In this document: positions 13,119 through 23,562 of the stretch, one piece after another
How positions within the stretch are numbered: position 1 is the stretch's first letter
Layout: the number at the start of each line of letters is the position of its first letter
Origin: Cytobacillus firmus
GTDB lineage: Bacteria; Bacillota; Bacilli; Bacillales; Cytobacillaceae
Reading direction: 5' to 3'
DNA: 33,374 bases
NCBI RefSeq assembly: GCF_023715565.1
Contig: NZ_JAMBOJ010000056.1
Location: 1 to 33,374 of the forward strand
Position numbers and translations under genes: made by a program
The notes under the pieces: generated by a model
Databases searched by the model: none
Seen by the model: the letters and a program-made list of their open reading frames with translations, nothing else
Told to the model about the DNA's origin: nothing

Positions 13119-15599
13119 ATGGAAAAGGTAGAAAGGAATATAATGGAGCCGATCGGGGAAGTGCCCTTCAACAAACCGAAACTGGATATTGCCAAAGGCT
13201 TAAAAAAGCTCCAATCAGGGCTGGAGAATTTCTTTCTGAAAAAAGGCTATGTTCTGCTGATCATTGGCTTTTTGCTTGGAAGAGCCTTGATATTGGCGAA
13301 GCTAACCCCATTTAGCCTTCCGTTTTTTGCCGCGGTATATTTCATACGAAGAGATAAGGCACCCCTGGCACTGGTGGGATTAATGGCTGGCGCCGCCACA
13401 TTATCTATATCCAATGCAGTATCTGCTTTTGGAATTACCTTCATCTTTTTATTCGCGTTCCGGGTCTCAAAGAAATGGCTGTCTAATGAAATCAGGGTAC
13501 TGCCTTTTTATGTATTTTTTACTCTCTTGGCAGGCAAGCTCCTGGAGGCCTTCATTATGAAGGGCCAGCTGACTTTATATGATGGCATGATGGCCGGTGT
13601 CGAGTCGAGCCTGGGATTTATCCTGACGCTTATTTTTTTGCAGGGGCTTCCGCTTTTATCTATAAATAAACGCAGACAATCACTAAAAACCGAAGAAATC
13701 GTCTGTCTGATCATTATGCTGGCTTCTGTTATGACGGGAACCATCGGCTGGACGGTCTATGATCTTTCAGTGGACCATATTTTGTCACGCTACCTTGTCC
13801 TGCTCTTCGCCTTTGTGGCAGGAGCTACAGTCGGGTCGACAGTAGGGGTGGTAACCGGACTGATCTTCTCCCTTGCGAATATATCGAGTTTTTATCATAT
13901 GAGCCTGCTTGCTTTTGCGGGCCTTTTAGGCGGTCTTTTAAAAGAAGGCAGGAAGTTTGGGGTGGCATTCGGCCTTTTGGTTGCGACACTCCTGATGGGC
14001 ATGTATGGAGAGGGCAGCGGAAACCTCATGAAAACTCTGTCAGAAACAGGTGCAGCCATTCTTTTATTTTTACTAACCCCGCAGGCTTTAACGTTAAAAT
14101 TGGCCAAGCACATCCCAGGAACACCTGAATATGCAGCAGAACAGCAGCAATATATGAGAAAAATGCGTGATGTGACAGCACAGCGCGTTGCTCAATTTTC
14201 GAGCGTCTTTCAGGCTCTTTCCAAAAGTTTTTCCTCCCATGATGAACCGTCTCAATGGGAAGAAGACAGTGACAGGGAAGTGGATTATTTCTTAAGCAAT
14301 GTAACGGAAAAAACCTGCCAGACCTGCTTTAAGAAGGATCATTGCTGGTCAAAGAACTTTAATACAACCTATGACTATATGATGGATATTATGCATGATG
14401 TGGACAACAACGACGGTGCCCTTTCTCCAAAGCTTGCGAGGGATTGGGAAAAGTACTGCACAAGATCGAAAAAAGTGGCAGAAGCTGTTCAGCAGGAGCT
14501 GACTTATTATAAGGCGAACCAAAAGCTGAAGAAGCAGGTACAGGAAAGCAGAAGGCTGGTAGCTGACCAGCTGAGGGGTGTTTCGGAGGTGATGGGTGAC
14601 TTCGCCAAAGAAATTCAGAGAGAGCGGGAAAATCACCATAAACAGGAAGAACAGATCCTTGAAGCGCTTCAGGAGTTCGGCATTCATATCGAGCAAGTGG
14701 AAATCTACAGCCTGGAGCAGGGGAATGTCGACATTGATATGACCATCCCGTACTGCCAGGGTCACGGGGAATGTGAAAAGCTCATTGCACCGATGCTATC
14801 TGATATTTTGGGAGAAACGATATTAGTAAATTCAGAGGAATGTGCCGCGTTTCCGAATGGGTACTGCCATGTCACATTCCGGTCAGCCAAGGCTTTCGTG
14901 GTTGAAACAGGCGTTGCACATGCAGCGAAGGACGGGGGCTTAGTGTCCGGGGACAGCTATTCTACTATTGAGCTGGGCTGCGGAAAGTATGCGATTGCGA
15001 TCAGTGATGGAATGGGCAACGGGGAAAGGGCCCATGCAGAAAGCCAGGAAACGCTACAGCTTCTGCAGAAAATTCTTCAATCAGGCATTGAAGAGCAGGT
15101 TGCCATTAAATCTGTCAATTCCGTACTGTCTTTACGGACCACAGACGAAATTTTCTCCACATTGGATCTGGCCATGATTGATCTGCAAAATGCCGACGCA
15201 AAATTTTTGAAAATTGGATCAACTCCAAGCTTCGTAAAAAGAGGTCCTAAGGTCATTAAAATTCAGGCCAGCAACCTCCCGATGGGCATCATACAGGAAT
15301 TTGATGTCGATGTGGTCAGTGAGCAGCTTAAAGCGGGTGATTTATTGATCATGATGAGTGATGGTGTGTTTGAAGGGCCAAAGCATGTGGAGAACTTTGA
15401 TCTGTGGATGAAGCGCAAAATATCCGAATTGAAAACGGACGATCCGCAGGAAGTGGCCGATCTCATTATGGAAGAAGTGATCAGGTCAAGATCCGGAAAT
15501 ATAGAGGATGATATGACAGTGGTCGTCTCAAAGGTTAAGCATAATACACCGAAATGGACAAGCATCCCTGTGCATGCCATCCGTCAAAAAGCCAACTGA
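13119..15599 (+). CDS. spoIIE: Stage II sporulation protein E, serine phosphatase
   Basis: Membrane phosphatase that dephosphorylates SpoIIAA in the forespore and so frees SigF; it also joins FtsZ at the polar septum. 826 residues (B. subtilis 827). An N-terminal membrane region with about ten helices (about 38-325) is followed by a regulatory, FtsZ-interacting middle (about 330-590) containing the Cys cluster CQTCFKKDHCW, then the PP2C-type phosphatase domain (about 590-815). Metal-binding aspartates appear in AISDGMGNGERA (Asp630), MSDGVFEG and DDMTVVVSKV. The ATG at 13119 follows GGGGAG. The gene stands alone behind its Spo0A-type promoter, with yabS and yabT following in the same direction. 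Confidence 0.97.
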   Translation: MEKVERNIMEPIGEVPFNKPKLDIAKGLKKLQSGLENFFLKKGYVLLIIGFLLGRALILAKLTPFSLPFFAAVYFIRRDKAPLALVGLMAGAATLSISNAVSAFGITFIFLFAFRVSKKWLSNEIRVLPFYVFFTLLAGKLLEAFIMKGQLTLYDGMMAGVESSLGFILTLIFLQGLPLLSINKRRQSLKTEEIVCLIIMLASVMTGTIGWTVYDLSVDHILSRYLVLLFAFVAGATVGSTVGVVTGLIFSLANISSFYHMSLLAFAGLLGGLLKEGRKFGVAFGLLVATLLMGMYGEGSGNLMKTLSETGAAILLFLLTPQALTLKLAKHIPGTPEYAAEQQQYMRKMRDVTAQRVAQFSSVFQALSKSFSSHDEPSQWEEDSDREVDYFLSNVTEKTCQTCFKKDHCWSKNFNTTYDYMMDIMHDVDNNDGALSPKLARDWEKYCTRSKKVAEAVQQELTYYKANQKLKKQVQESRRLVADQLRGVSEVMGDFAKEIQRERENHHKQEEQILEALQEFGIHIEQVEIYSLEQGNVDIDMTIPYCQGHGECEKLIAPMLSDILGETILVNSEECAAFPNGYCHVTFRSAKAFVVETGVAHAAKDGGLVSGDSYSTIELGCGKYAIAISDGMGNGERAHAESQETLQLLQKILQSGIEEQVAIKSVNSVLSLRTTDEIFSTLDLAMIDLQNADAKFLKIGSTPSFVKRGPKVIKIQASNLPMGIIQEFDVDVVSEQLKAGDLLIMMSDGVFEGPKHVENFDLWMKRKISELKTDDPQEVADLIMEEVIRSRSGNIEDDMTVVVSKVKHNTPKWTSIPVHAIRQKAN

Positions 15600-15690
15600 T
15601 TAATTTGCTCATCATGGCGTGTTAACATGTATATTTCCTCTCCAAACAGTCGAAAATGCTAACAACTCATATGTGGAGGGGAGTTTCAAA

Positions 15691-16428
15691 ATGAAAACAG
15701 GAACACTGAAGCAAATTTTACTGATAACGGATGGCTGTTCAAATCAAGGTGAAGATCCCATTGCCATGGCGGCTCTCGCCAAGGAGCAGGGAATAACTGT
15801 GAATGTAATTGGAGTCATGGAGCAGGATGTCATTGATGAACAGGGAATGAACGAAATTGAAGGAATCGCCATGTCAGGAGGCGGAGTCAGTCAGGTTGTC
15901 TACTCTCAGCAGCTTTCCCAGACGGTACAGATGGTGACGAGAAAAGCCATGACCCAGACACTTCAGGGAGTGGTGAATAAAGAGCTCCAGCAGATTTTGG
16001 GCGGTTCGAAAACAATGGAGGACCTCCCGCCTGATCAGCGCGGCGAAGTGATGGAGGTCGTAGATGAATTGGGTGAGACGGTCGAGCTTGAAGTGCTGGT
16101 CCTCGTGGATACCAGTGCAAGCATGAAACATAAGCTCCCTACCGTGAAGGAAGCCCTGCTGGATCTGTCCCTGAGCCTGAATGCACGCTCTGGTGATAAC
16201 CGATTTTCTGTATTCGTATTTCCCGGGAAAAAGAAAGATGTCGAAAAACTGCTGGATTGGACACCGAATCTTGAATCGCTCACCAGCATATTCTCGAAAT
16301 TGACAACAGGCGGGATTACGCCGACAGGCCCGGCTATTCATGAGGCACTAAACCATTTCAAGAAAAAACGTTCATTAAGGAGTCTGCTTTCCCGTGATGA
16401 TGAATCATTCTTTGAAGAGTCAGTGTAA
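15691..16428 (+). CDS. yabS: von Willebrand factor A-domain protein YabS
   Basis: A 245-residue protein homologous to B. subtilis YabS. It contains two vWA-like halves: an N-terminal one (ILLITDGCSNQGEDP, VIGVMEQD) and a second with the metal-site pattern LVLVDTSASMKHKLPTV (DxSxS) and TGGITPTGPAI. vWA domains mediate metal-dependent protein contacts; the partner is unknown. The ATG at 15691 is behind GGAGGGGAG; an upstream ATG at 15619 in the same frame has no such site. It overlaps the next gene by about 35 bases, so YabS and the YabT kinase are probably made together and may work together (inference). Confidence 0.9.
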   Translation: MKTGTLKQILLITDGCSNQGEDPIAMAALAKEQGITVNVIGVMEQDVIDEQGMNEIEGIAMSGGGVSQVVYSQQLSQTVQMVTRKAMTQTLQGVVNKELQQILGGSKTMEDLPPDQRGEVMEVVDELGETVELEVLVLVDTSASMKHKLPTVKEALLDLSLSLNARSGDNRFSVFVFPGKKKDVEKLLDWTPNLESLTSIFSKLTTGGITPTGPAIHEALNHFKKKRSLRSLLSRDDESFFEESV

Positions 16429-17374
16429 AGTTAGCCCTGGTACTGTGATTGAAGGTAAGTGGCACCGCAGCCGATATACCATTATTAAGGAATTGGGGTA
16501 TGGTGCTAATGGGATTGTATATCTCGCCAAAAACCAAAATCAGCAGGTTGCTTTGAAAATGAGTGATAACGGGATGTCCATCACGTCCGAGGTGAACGTC
16601 CTTAAATCCTTTGCAAAGGTCCAAGGCTCTGCCCTCGGGCCTTCTTTGCTTGATGTCGATGATTGGGAGCGAAGGAGCGGCAAGGTATCATTCTATGCAA
16701 TGGAATATATTCAGGGTCCTGATTTGCTGACATTCATTCAGCAGAAGGGGCCATCCTGGACCGGTGTTTTAATTGTACAGCTTCTGAACGATTTGGATGC
16801 ATTGCATAAAGCGGGCTGGGTGTTCGGTGATTTGAAGCCGGATAATCTGATTGTAACAGGCCCTCCATCGCGAATACGCACCATTGATGTGGGCGGAACT
16901 ACCATACAGGGAAGGGCAATAAAGGAATTTACGGAGTTTTACGATCGCGGCTATTGGGGACTCGGGACCAGAAAGGCTGACCCAGCTTATGATCTCTTTG
17001 CTGCTGCCATGATTTTAATCAATACAGCCTATCCAAAAAGGTTTGCCAAAACAACGGGTGACCTTAAACAGCTCCAAATGATGGTCCGCCAAAAGAAAGA
17101 ACTGCTGAAATACGAAGATGTTATTCTGAATGCTCTGCAGGGCCACTATAGCTCAGCCGGTGAAATGAGAAACGATATGCTCCAGCTCACACGTGCAAAT
17201 CCGGCGCAAAGGAGTACGGTAAGCAGAAATCCCGGACAAACCGCCAGCCCTCAGCCTGCCAGCAGGCAAATGACCAGGCAGAAAAAACAGAAAGGGAGCT
17301 TCTTTGAAACCCTGCTGATTACCTTTATTGTAAGCCTGCTATATTTCTTATATATTTACGGGCAGCTGCTTTGA
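16394..17374 (+). CDS. yabT: Membrane-anchored serine/threonine kinase YabT
   Basis: Hanks-type kinase of 326 residues with a C-terminal membrane helix (FETLLITFIVSLLYFLYIY). Kinase motifs: Gly-rich loop LGYGANGIVYLA, VALK lysine, GDLKPDN catalytic loop (HRD replaced by FGD, with the Asp kept) and IDVGG in place of DFG. There is no extracellular sensor domain. In B. subtilis YabT is activated by DNA, phosphorylates RecA, and acts during spore development. A basic, Gln-rich linker (about 270-300) precedes the helix, which fits DNA binding. Possible starts are GTG 16394, ATG 16397 and ATG 16400; AAGGAG ends 11 bases before the GTG, so that is given. It overlaps yabS. Confidence 0.92.
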   Translation: MMMNHSLKSQCKVSPGTVIEGKWHRSRYTIIKELGYGANGIVYLAKNQNQQVALKMSDNGMSITSEVNVLKSFAKVQGSALGPSLLDVDDWERRSGKVSFYAMEYIQGPDLLTFIQQKGPSWTGVLIVQLLNDLDALHKAGWVFGDLKPDNLIVTGPPSRIRTIDVGGTTIQGRAIKEFTEFYDRGYWGLGTRKADPAYDLFAAAMILINTAYPKRFAKTTGDLKQLQMMVRQKKELLKYEDVILNALQGHYSSAGEMRNDMLQLTRANPAQRSTVSRNPGQTASPQPASRQMTRQKKQKGSFFETLLITFIVSLLYFLYIYGQLL

Positions 17375-17430
17375 ATTAAAAAGAAATGAAACTTTCTATT
17401 CCTTAATCCGTATTATAAGCTTAATCCCTT

Positions 17431-17460
17431 TTGATATTTACCCTTTAATAATGATATGCT
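17431..17460 (+). promoter_or_regulatory. Candidate SigA promoter of tilS
   Basis: TTGATA (17431-17436), an 18-bp spacer, then TATGCT (17455-17460). It lies in the only sizeable gap between yabT and tilS, about 75 bases upstream of the tilS ATG. Confidence 0.5.
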
Positions 17461-17534
17461 TTTCTATAGGAAGGATTATGCTGCCTTTTGCAGGGGTAGT
17501 AGTAAATATATTTCATTGGACAAGGAAGAAGCCT

Positions 17535-18920
17535 ATGCTTGAAGAGAAAGTGAGTGCTTTCCTTAAGAAAAAGGGATTGGATTTAAAAAATAAGAAAATA
17601 GTAATCGGTGTATCAGGAGGGCCGGATTCCATCGCACTGCTCCATTATTTTTGGAGCAGGCAGCAGCAGTTTCAGATAGAACTGATTGCCGCACATGTCG
17701 ATCATATGTTCAGAGGCGAAGAATCCCTTCAGGACGCCATGTTTGTAAAGGAGTACTGCAGGGACAAGGCCATTCCATTTGAAATGGAAAGAGTGAATGT
17801 GCCTGAGTATATGGAGAAGTCCGGGAAGAGTTCCCAGACAGCTGCCAGGGATTGCCGCTACAGCTTCTATCAAAGAACAGCGGGGAAATATGGGGCAGAC
17901 TATATAGCGCTGGGGCATCATGGCGATGATCAGGTTGAAACCATTTTGATGCGCCTCACAAGGGGAAGTGCAGGCAGCGCAAGAGCAGGTATCCCTTTTA
18001 CGCGTCCGTTTGGCGATTATACGATCATCCGTCCGTTTCTTTGCTTGAATAGAGCGGAAATCGAAAGCTATTGCCTGAAAGAACATCTGAACCCCCGGCG
18101 GGATCCAAGCAATGAAAAAGGCATATACAGCCGGAACCGCTTCAGGCAGGAAGTGCTCCCATTCCTGAGAAAAGAAAATCCCCAGGTGCATGAGCATTTT
18201 CAAAAATTCAGTGAAGATTTACAAAGTGATGAAGCATATCTGCAGGAATTAACCGTCCATAAAATGAATACAGTAATGAAAAAGAATGGCAATGAGGAAA
18301 TTAGTGTGAATATCGATGCTTTTGAGGCAATGCCAATGCCTTTACAAAGGAGAGGGATTCAACTAATATTAAACTATCTTTATAAGGAAAGGCCGGCATC
18401 GTTATCGGCATCTCATATAGAGAGTATTATTTCCTTAATGAAAAGTCCTCATCCATCGGGAAATTTAGATTTTCCAGGCGGTTTACATATTGTACGCTCC
18501 TACCGGCAATGCCACTTTTTATTCCCGAAGGAACCAGTACAATCCTATCGATATGAAATCTTCAAACCTGCAAGCATTAAACTCCCAAACGGCGGATCGA
18601 TTATTCTTGAATATGCTGACTGTCCTGAAGGAAATCTAAACAATGAAACCCTGGTACTGGAAAGGGACAGTGAATATTTTCCAATCATAATCAGGACTAG
18701 AGAAAAGGGAGACCGCATGACGCTTAAAGGAATGCAGGGGTCCCGAAAGATTAAGGACATTTTCATCGATCACAAAATTCCGCTGCATGATCGGAAAACC
18801 TGGCCAATCGTGACAGATGCAAAAGGCAGGATCCTATGGGTGCCTGGTTTGAAGAAATCGCATGTTGATAGGCAGCAGCAATCCTGCACCAGTTATATTA
18901 TTTTAAAATACATAAAGTAA
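17535..18920 (+). CDS. tilS: tRNA(Ile)-lysidine synthetase
   Basis: Converts C34 of tRNA-Ile(CAU) to lysidine with ATP and lysine, so that the tRNA reads AUA; essential in bacteria. 461 residues (B. subtilis about 472). The PP-loop SGGPDS is at residues 27-32, followed by AAHVDHMFRG, ALGHHGDDQVET and RPFLCLNRAEIESY, all family blocks of the N-terminal ATP-pyrophosphatase domain; the C-terminal part carries the lysidine-tRNA(Ile) synthetase domain (GDRMTLKGMQGSRKIKDIFID). The ATG at 17535 behind AAGGAAG begins the conserved protein; the frame is open upstream to 17451 but that part overlaps the promoter. Confidence 0.95.
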   Translation: MLEEKVSAFLKKKGLDLKNKKIVIGVSGGPDSIALLHYFWSRQQQFQIELIAAHVDHMFRGEESLQDAMFVKEYCRDKAIPFEMERVNVPEYMEKSGKSSQTAARDCRYSFYQRTAGKYGADYIALGHHGDDQVETILMRLTRGSAGSARAGIPFTRPFGDYTIIRPFLCLNRAEIESYCLKEHLNPRRDPSNEKGIYSRNRFRQEVLPFLRKENPQVHEHFQKFSEDLQSDEAYLQELTVHKMNTVMKKNGNEEISVNIDAFEAMPMPLQRRGIQLILNYLYKERPASLSASHIESIISLMKSPHPSGNLDFPGGLHIVRSYRQCHFLFPKEPVQSYRYEIFKPASIKLPNGGSIILEYADCPEGNLNNETLVLERDSEYFPIIIRTREKGDRMTLKGMQGSRKIKDIFIDHKIPLHDRKTWPIVTDAKGRILWVPGLKKSHVDRQQQSCTSYIILKYIK

Positions 18921-18943
18921 TGATCTTCTAGGGGGCACACTAA

Positions 18944-19492
18944 ATGATGAAAAATGATATTGAAAAAGTACTGATTTCGGAAGAGGAGCTGCAGGATAAG
19001 GTTAAATCCCTTGCTGCTGAACTTACTGAAGAATACCAGGACCGATTCCCGCTTGCCATTGGTGTTTTAAAAGGGGCAATGCCTTTCATGAGCGACCTTT
19101 TAAAGCGTGTGGATACATATCTTGAGATGGACTTCATGGATGTTTCAAGCTATGGGAATTCAATGGTTTCTTCAGGAGAAGTGAAAATCCTGAAAGACCT
19201 TGATACTTCTGTTGAAGGCAGAGATATTCTGATCATTGAAGATATCATTGACAGCGGCTTGACACTCAGCTATCTGGTTGAGTTGTTCCGCTACAGAAAA
19301 GCGAAAAGCATTAAGATTGTAACACTGCTTGACAAGCCAACTGGAAGAAAGGCTGATATCAAAGCGGATTATGTAGGATTTATTGTTCCTGATGCGTTCG
19401 TAGTCGGCTATGGCCTGGATTATGCGGAAAAGTACCGCAATCTCCCATATATTGGAGTGCTTAAGCCGGAAGTATACAGCAATAACGATTAA
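18944..19492 (+). CDS. hpt: Hypoxanthine phosphoribosyltransferase
   Basis: Purine salvage enzyme: hypoxanthine or guanine plus PRPP gives IMP or GMP. 182 residues, normal for the family (B. subtilis HprT about 180). The PRPP-binding motif is EDIIDSGLT at residues 99-107, and the [19 protein letters not shown] segment near the end forms the purine side of the site. The [13 protein letters not shown] and SYGNS segments are typical too. The ribosome binding site AGGGGG precedes ATG 18944 (a second ATG follows immediately). It is 23 bases after tilS, the conserved tilS-hpt pair of Firmicutes. Confidence 0.96.
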   Translation: MMKNDIEKVLISEEELQDKVKSLAAELTEEYQDRFPLAIGVLKGAMPFMSDLLKRVDTYLEMDFMDVSSYGNSMVSSGEVKILKDLDTSVEGRDILIIEDIIDSGLTLSYLVELFRYRKAKSIKIVTLLDKPTGRKADIKADYVGFIVPDAFVVGYGLDYAEKYRNLPYIGVLKPEVYSNND

Positions 19493-19568
19493 GGAAATCC
19501 TAAGTATGATCTTGGATTAAAGCCCTTTACTGAAACAGGAATCACCCGGTTTTAAGAAGTCTAATTCC

Positions 19569-19598
19569 TTGTATTGGCACGATTTTCTATGATACTAT
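19569..19598 (+). promoter_or_regulatory. Candidate SigA promoter of ftsH
   Basis: TTGTAT (19569-19574), 18-bp spacer, TACTAT (19593-19598) with a TGA just before it, giving an extended -10. An overlapping alternative is TTGGCA (19574-19579) with TATACA. It lies about 40 bases upstream of ftsH. Confidence 0.5.
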
Positions 19599-19634
19599 AC
19601 ACTATAGTTTGTTTACCGTGGGAGGAGGTAAGGG

Positions 19635-21626
19635 ATGAATCGGATCTTCCGGAATACCATCTTTTATTTATTGATATTTTTAGTCATTATTGGAGTTGTC
19701 AGCTTCTTTAACGGCAACAATGAACCAACAGAGCACATCTCTTATAATAAATTTGTTGATCACTTGGAAAGCGGCGACATTACGTCCATTTCCCTTCAGC
19801 CTGAGAGAGGTGTTTTTGAAGTACGGGGTCAGCTTAAAGGATATGAGGAAGACAAATACTTCCTGACTTATATCATGAACAATGATAATATCCTTGACCG
19901 TGTGGATCAATTAGCCCAGACATCGGATGTCGATGTTATGCCGGCTAAGGAAACAAGCGGCTGGGTTACATTCTTTACGTCAATCATTCCTTTCATCATC
20001 ATCTTCATACTATTCTTCTTCCTGCTGAACCAGGCGCAGGGTGGAGGCAGCCGTGTGATGAACTTCGGCAAAAGCAAAGCCAAGCTATATGATGAAAGCA
20101 AAAAGAAGGTGCGCTTTAAAGATGTTGCAGGCGCAGATGAAGAAAAACAGGAGCTTGTTGAGGTCGTTGAGTTTCTTAAAGACCCGCGCAAGTTTGCTGA
20201 ATTGGGAGCAAGAATTCCTAAAGGGGTTCTTCTTGTAGGACCTCCGGGAACAGGTAAAACCTTGCTTGCACGGGCAGCTGCCGGTGAAGCGGGCGTTCCA
20301 TTCTTCTCTATTAGTGGTTCTGATTTCGTTGAAATGTTCGTCGGGGTGGGTGCTTCCCGTGTCCGCGACTTATTCGAAAATGCGAAAAAGAATGCACCTT
20401 GTATTATTTTTATCGATGAAATTGATGCTGTAGGACGCCAGCGTGGTGCCGGCCTTGGCGGCGGACATGATGAACGCGAGCAGACCTTGAATCAGCTTCT
20501 TGTTGAAATGGATGGATTTGGAGCAAATGAAGGAATTATCATCATTGCTGCCACTAACCGTCCGGATATTCTTGACCCGGCATTATTGCGTCCGGGACGC
20601 TTTGATAGACAGATTACGGTTGACCGCCCGGATGTCAAAGGCCGTGAAGCGGTGCTTAAAGTACATGCCCGCAACAAGCCTTTAGATGAATCGGTTAACT
20701 TAAAGAGCATTGCGATGCGCACTCCTGGATTCTCAGGAGCAGACCTTGAAAATCTATTGAATGAAGCAGCGCTTGTAGCTGCCCGCCGCAATAAGAAAAA
20801 AGTCGATATGGAAGATATCGATGAAGCAACAGACCGCGTGATTGCGGGACCAGCCAAGAAGAGCCGTGTTATTTCCCAAAAGGAAAGAAATATCGTTGCC
20901 TTCCATGAAGCAGGTCATACAGTGATCGGTTTAGTGCTTGATGAAGCAGAAATGGTTCATAAGGTTACAATCGTTCCACGCGGCCAGGCCGGAGGATATG
21001 CAGTGATGCTTCCGAAAGAAGACCGCTACTTCCAGACGAAGCCTGAGCTTCTCGACAAAATTGTCGGATTGCTTGGCGGACGTGTGGCTGAAGAAATCGT
21101 CTTCGGTGAAGTAAGCACAGGTGCCCATAATGACTTCCAGCGTGCGACAGGCATTGCCCGCCGAATGGTAACCGAATTCGGAATGAGTGACAAGCTTGGA
21201 CCATTACAGTTCGGACAGTCTCAGGGCGGCCAGGTATTCCTTGGGCGTGACTTCCATAATGAACAGAACTATTCAGATGCAATTGCATATGAAATCGATC
21301 TTGAGATCCAGCGCATTATCAAGGAATCTTATGAAAGAGCAAGAAAGCTCTTAACAGAAAACCGCGATAAGCTGAATCTGATCGCCAATACATTGCTTGA
21401 AGTTGAAACGCTTGATGCGGAACAAATCAAGCACTTATCAGATCATGGCAGACTGCCTGAACGTTCAGTGACTTCCATTTCAACGGATGAAGATGTGAAA
21501 GTAAACATCAGCATCAAGAAAGAGGATCCTGCTGAAACAGGCGAAATCCCTGAAGCAAGGGAAGGCTCAAGCCCCGCAGAAGCGGATGTGCCACCTGCCA
21601 TCGACGAAGAGCACAAAGACAAATAA
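19635..21626 (+). CDS. ftsH: ATP-dependent zinc metalloprotease FtsH
   Basis: Hexameric membrane-bound AAA+ protease that degrades misfolded membrane proteins and regulators. 663 residues. There are two membrane helices (about 7-24 and 112-133) flanking an extracytoplasmic domain, then the AAA domain with Walker A GPPGTGKT (202-209), [11 protein letters not shown], the second-region-of-homology arginines ([10 protein letters not shown]), and the M41 protease with the zinc site HEAGH (424-428). The acidic, Pro/Glu-rich C-terminal 40 residues are variable among relatives and make it longer than B. subtilis FtsH (637). GGGAGGAGG precedes the ATG. A terminator follows directly. Confidence 0.97.
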   Translation: MNRIFRNTIFYLLIFLVIIGVVSFFNGNNEPTEHISYNKFVDHLESGDITSISLQPERGVFEVRGQLKGYEEDKYFLTYIMNNDNILDRVDQLAQTSDVDVMPAKETSGWVTFFTSIIPFIIIFILFFFLLNQAQGGGSRVMNFGKSKAKLYDESKKKVRFKDVAGADEEKQELVEVVEFLKDPRKFAELGARIPKGVLLVGPPGTGKTLLARAAAGEAGVPFFSISGSDFVEMFVGVGASRVRDLFENAKKNAPCIIFIDEIDAVGRQRGAGLGGGHDEREQTLNQLLVEMDGFGANEGIIIIAATNRPDILDPALLRPGRFDRQITVDRPDVKGREAVLKVHARNKPLDESVNLKSIAMRTPGFSGADLENLLNEAALVAARRNKKKVDMEDIDEATDRVIAGPAKKSRVISQKERNIVAFHEAGHTVIGLVLDEAEMVHKVTIVPRGQAGGYAVMLPKEDRYFQTKPELLDKIVGLLGGRVAEEIVFGEVSTGAHNDFQRATGIARRMVTEFGMSDKLGPLQFGQSQGGQVFLGRDFHNEQNYSDAIAYEIDLEIQRIIKESYERARKLLTENRDKLNLIANTLLEVETLDAEQIKHLSDHGRLPERSVTSISTDEDVKVNISIKKEDPAETGEIPEAREGSSPAEADVPPAIDEEHKDK

Positions 21627-21632
21627 TAATCG

Positions 21633-21661
21633 AAAAGCGCCTCCAGGGGCGCTTTTTTTTT
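21633..21661 (+). terminator. Intrinsic terminator after ftsH
   Basis: Arms AAAGCGCC and GGGCGCTTT around a short loop, followed by nine Ts. It lies 7 bases past the ftsH stop. Confidence 0.92.
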
Positions 21662-21777
21662 GCCGGAAAATATTATTTCCAAAACCGTCCGGGATTTTCG
21701 ATTACACGAAACAACAGCAGTTGTGATATGATGTTTTCAGTGAAAAAAGAGTTTTAAATAATCATAAAGTGGTGAGA

Positions 21778-22560
21778 ATGTTGATTTTTGTTTTCGACGT
21801 AGGGAATACGAATATCGTTCTGGGTGTCTATGACCAAGATGAATTAAAGCATCATTGGCGAATCGAAACCAACCGGAATAAAACAGAAGATGAATATGGA
21901 ATGATTGTAAAGTCTCTGTTTGACAATGAGAATCTTTCCTTTTCAGATATAGATGGCATTATCATTTCCTCGGTAGTGCCGCCAATTATGTTTTCGCTTG
22001 AAAGAATGTGCCAGAAATATTTCCATGTGAAGCCTCTTGTTGTAGGTCCTGGCATCAAGACAGGCTTAAACATCAAGTATGATAACCCGAAAGAAGTGGG
22101 GGCAGATCGCATCGTCAATGCAATCGCTGCCATCCATGAATACGGAAGCCCGTTAGTTATTGTCGATTTTGGAACAGCCACTACCTATTGCTATATCAAT
22201 GAACATAAACAATATATGGGCGGCGCCATTGCCCCGGGAATCGGCATTTCAACAGAGGCTCTTTATTCCCGTGCAGCGAAGCTTCCGAGAATAGAAATTG
22301 CCCGACCTGATCATATTGTCGGAAAAAATACCGTATCTGCCATGCAGGCGGGAATTCTTTATGGTTATGTCGGCCAGGTTGAAGGCATAGTAAAAAGAAT
22401 GAAAGATCAGGCAGATGAACAGCCGACTGTCATTGCCACTGGAGGCCTTGCGGGGCTCATCGCACAAGAGTCGAATATCATTGATGTTGTGGATCCATTT
22501 TTAACACTAAAGGGCCTGCAGATTATTTATAAACGAAATATGGAAAACATAAAGAAATAG
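21778..22560 (+). CDS. coaX: Type III pantothenate kinase
   Basis: First step of coenzyme A synthesis: phosphorylates pantothenate using ATP and a monovalent cation. 260 residues, ASKHA fold. Motifs: phosphate-binding FDVGNTN near residues 6-12, [16 protein letters not shown] in the middle, and DFGTATT from residue 130; GGAIAPGI and TGGLA follow. The start at ATG 21778 matches the family; in-frame GTGs at 21769 and 21772 lie within the ribosome binding site region. This is the CoaX type, not CoaA. The ribosome binding site (GGTGAG) is close, so initiation may be modest. Confidence 0.95.
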   Translation: MLIFVFDVGNTNIVLGVYDQDELKHHWRIETNRNKTEDEYGMIVKSLFDNENLSFSDIDGIIISSVVPPIMFSLERMCQKYFHVKPLVVGPGIKTGLNIKYDNPKEVGADRIVNAIAAIHEYGSPLVIVDFGTATTYCYINEHKQYMGGAIAPGIGISTEALYSRAAKLPRIEIARPDHIVGKNTVSAMQAGILYGYVGQVEGIVKRMKDQADEQPTVIATGGLAGLIAQESNIIDVVDPFLTLKGLQIIYKRNMENIKK

Positions 22561-22569
22561 CAAGTAAAA

Positions 22570-22593
22570 AAGCTGCTTTCATTAAAGCAGCTT
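22570..22593 (+). other. Hairpin between coaX and hslO
   Basis: A perfect 10-bp stem, AAGCTGCTTT (22570-22579) and AAAGCAGCTT (22584-22593), with a CATT loop. No T run follows, so it is not a clear terminator; it ends about 8 bases before the hslO ribosome binding site. It might stabilise a processed end or act on readthrough into hslO. Confidence 0.6.
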
Positions 22594-22612
22594 CTCTGGA
22601 AAGGAGCAAAAA

Positions 22613-23491
22613 ATGAGCGATTATTTAGTAAAAGCACTTGCATATGAGGGACAAGTCCGTGCCTATGCATCCCGCACTACCGAAACAGTTGGGGAGGGCC
22701 AGCGCAGACATTATACATGGCCAACCGCGTCAGCTGCTTTAGGAAGAGCCATGACGGCAGGTGTGATGATGGGTGCCATGCTGAAGGGCGATAATAAACT
22801 GACGATTAAAATCGAAGGCGGTGGCCCAATTGGCGCCATCCTGGTAGACAGCAATGCAAATGGAGAGGTGCGCGGATATGTAACAAATCCGCAGACGCAC
22901 TTCGACCTTAATGAGCAGGGCAAGCTTGACGTGCGCCGTGCGGTCGGCACTGAAGGGACCCTGTCGGTCGTGAAGGACATTGGCATGAGAGAACACTTCA
23001 CAGGACAGGTTCCGCTGATTTCGGGAGAACTTGGGGAAGATTTCACCTATTACTTTGTTACTTCTGAACAGGTTCCTTCTTCTGTTGGAGTGGGCGTCCT
23101 TGTTAATCCTGATAACTCTATTCTTGCTGCTGGTGGATTCATTCTGCAGCTTATGCCGGGAACGGATGAAGAGACGATCACTCTAATTGAAAACAGACTG
23201 AAAGAAATCCCGCCTGTATCCAAATTGATCCAGCAGGGATTAACGCCTGAAGAGCTATTGGAAACGATTCTTGGAAAAGATAATGTGAATTTCCTTGAGA
23301 AGCTTCCTGTATCCTTCACCTGCACATGTTCAAAAGAGCGTTTTGCCAATGCGATTATCAGCCTCGGTGAAGAAGAGATCCAGCAGATGATCGATGAAGA
23401 CGGCCAGGCTGAAGCTTCCTGCCACTTCTGCAACGAGAAATATCATTACACAAAAGAAGAACTGGAAGAATTGAAAAACGAAGTAAAGTGA
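22613..23491 (+). CDS. hslO: Redox-regulated chaperone Hsp33
   Basis: Cytoplasmic holdase chaperone that is switched on by oxidation. 292 residues. The N-terminal two-thirds form the substrate-binding domain ([20 protein letters not shown] is diagnostic), and the C-terminal redox switch has four zinc-binding cysteines, Cys237-x-Cys239 and Cys270-x-x-Cys273. Under oxidising conditions disulfides form, zinc is lost, and the chaperone is activated. ATG 22613 follows AAGGAG at a good distance. It lies between coaX and yacD as in B. subtilis. Confidence 0.96.
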   Translation: MSDYLVKALAYEGQVRAYASRTTETVGEGQRRHYTWPTASAALGRAMTAGVMMGAMLKGDNKLTIKIEGGGPIGAILVDSNANGEVRGYVTNPQTHFDLNEQGKLDVRRAVGTEGTLSVVKDIGMREHFTGQVPLISGELGEDFTYYFVTSEQVPSSVGVGVLVNPDNSILAAGGFILQLMPGTDEETITLIENRLKEIPPVSKLIQQGLTPEELLETILGKDNVNFLEKLPVSFTCTCSKERFANAIISLGEEEIQQMIDEDGQAEASCHFCNEKYHYTKEELEELKNEVK

Positions 23492-23497
23492 TAATAT

Positions 23498-23543
23498 AAG
23501 CGTTTGCCGGTCCGGAGGCCGGGGCCAAACGCTTTTGTTTTTT
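23498..23543 (+). terminator. Intrinsic terminator after hslO
   Basis: AAGCGTTTG (23498 on) pairs with CAAACGCTT, with a GC-rich inner part (CCGG/CCGG) and a T-rich tail. It lies 6 bases past the hslO stop. Confidence 0.85.
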
Positions 23544-23562
23544 AAAATAGAGAAATTAGAAA

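Noticed and set aside
14349..14765. Minus-strand open frame (138 residues) inside spoIIE
   Set aside because: Shadow of spoIIE; leucine-rich low-information sequence with no family match.
15600..15690. SigE promoter of yabS
   Set aside because: Tried ATATT/CATACANT pairings in the gap; none reached a credible match with proper spacing.
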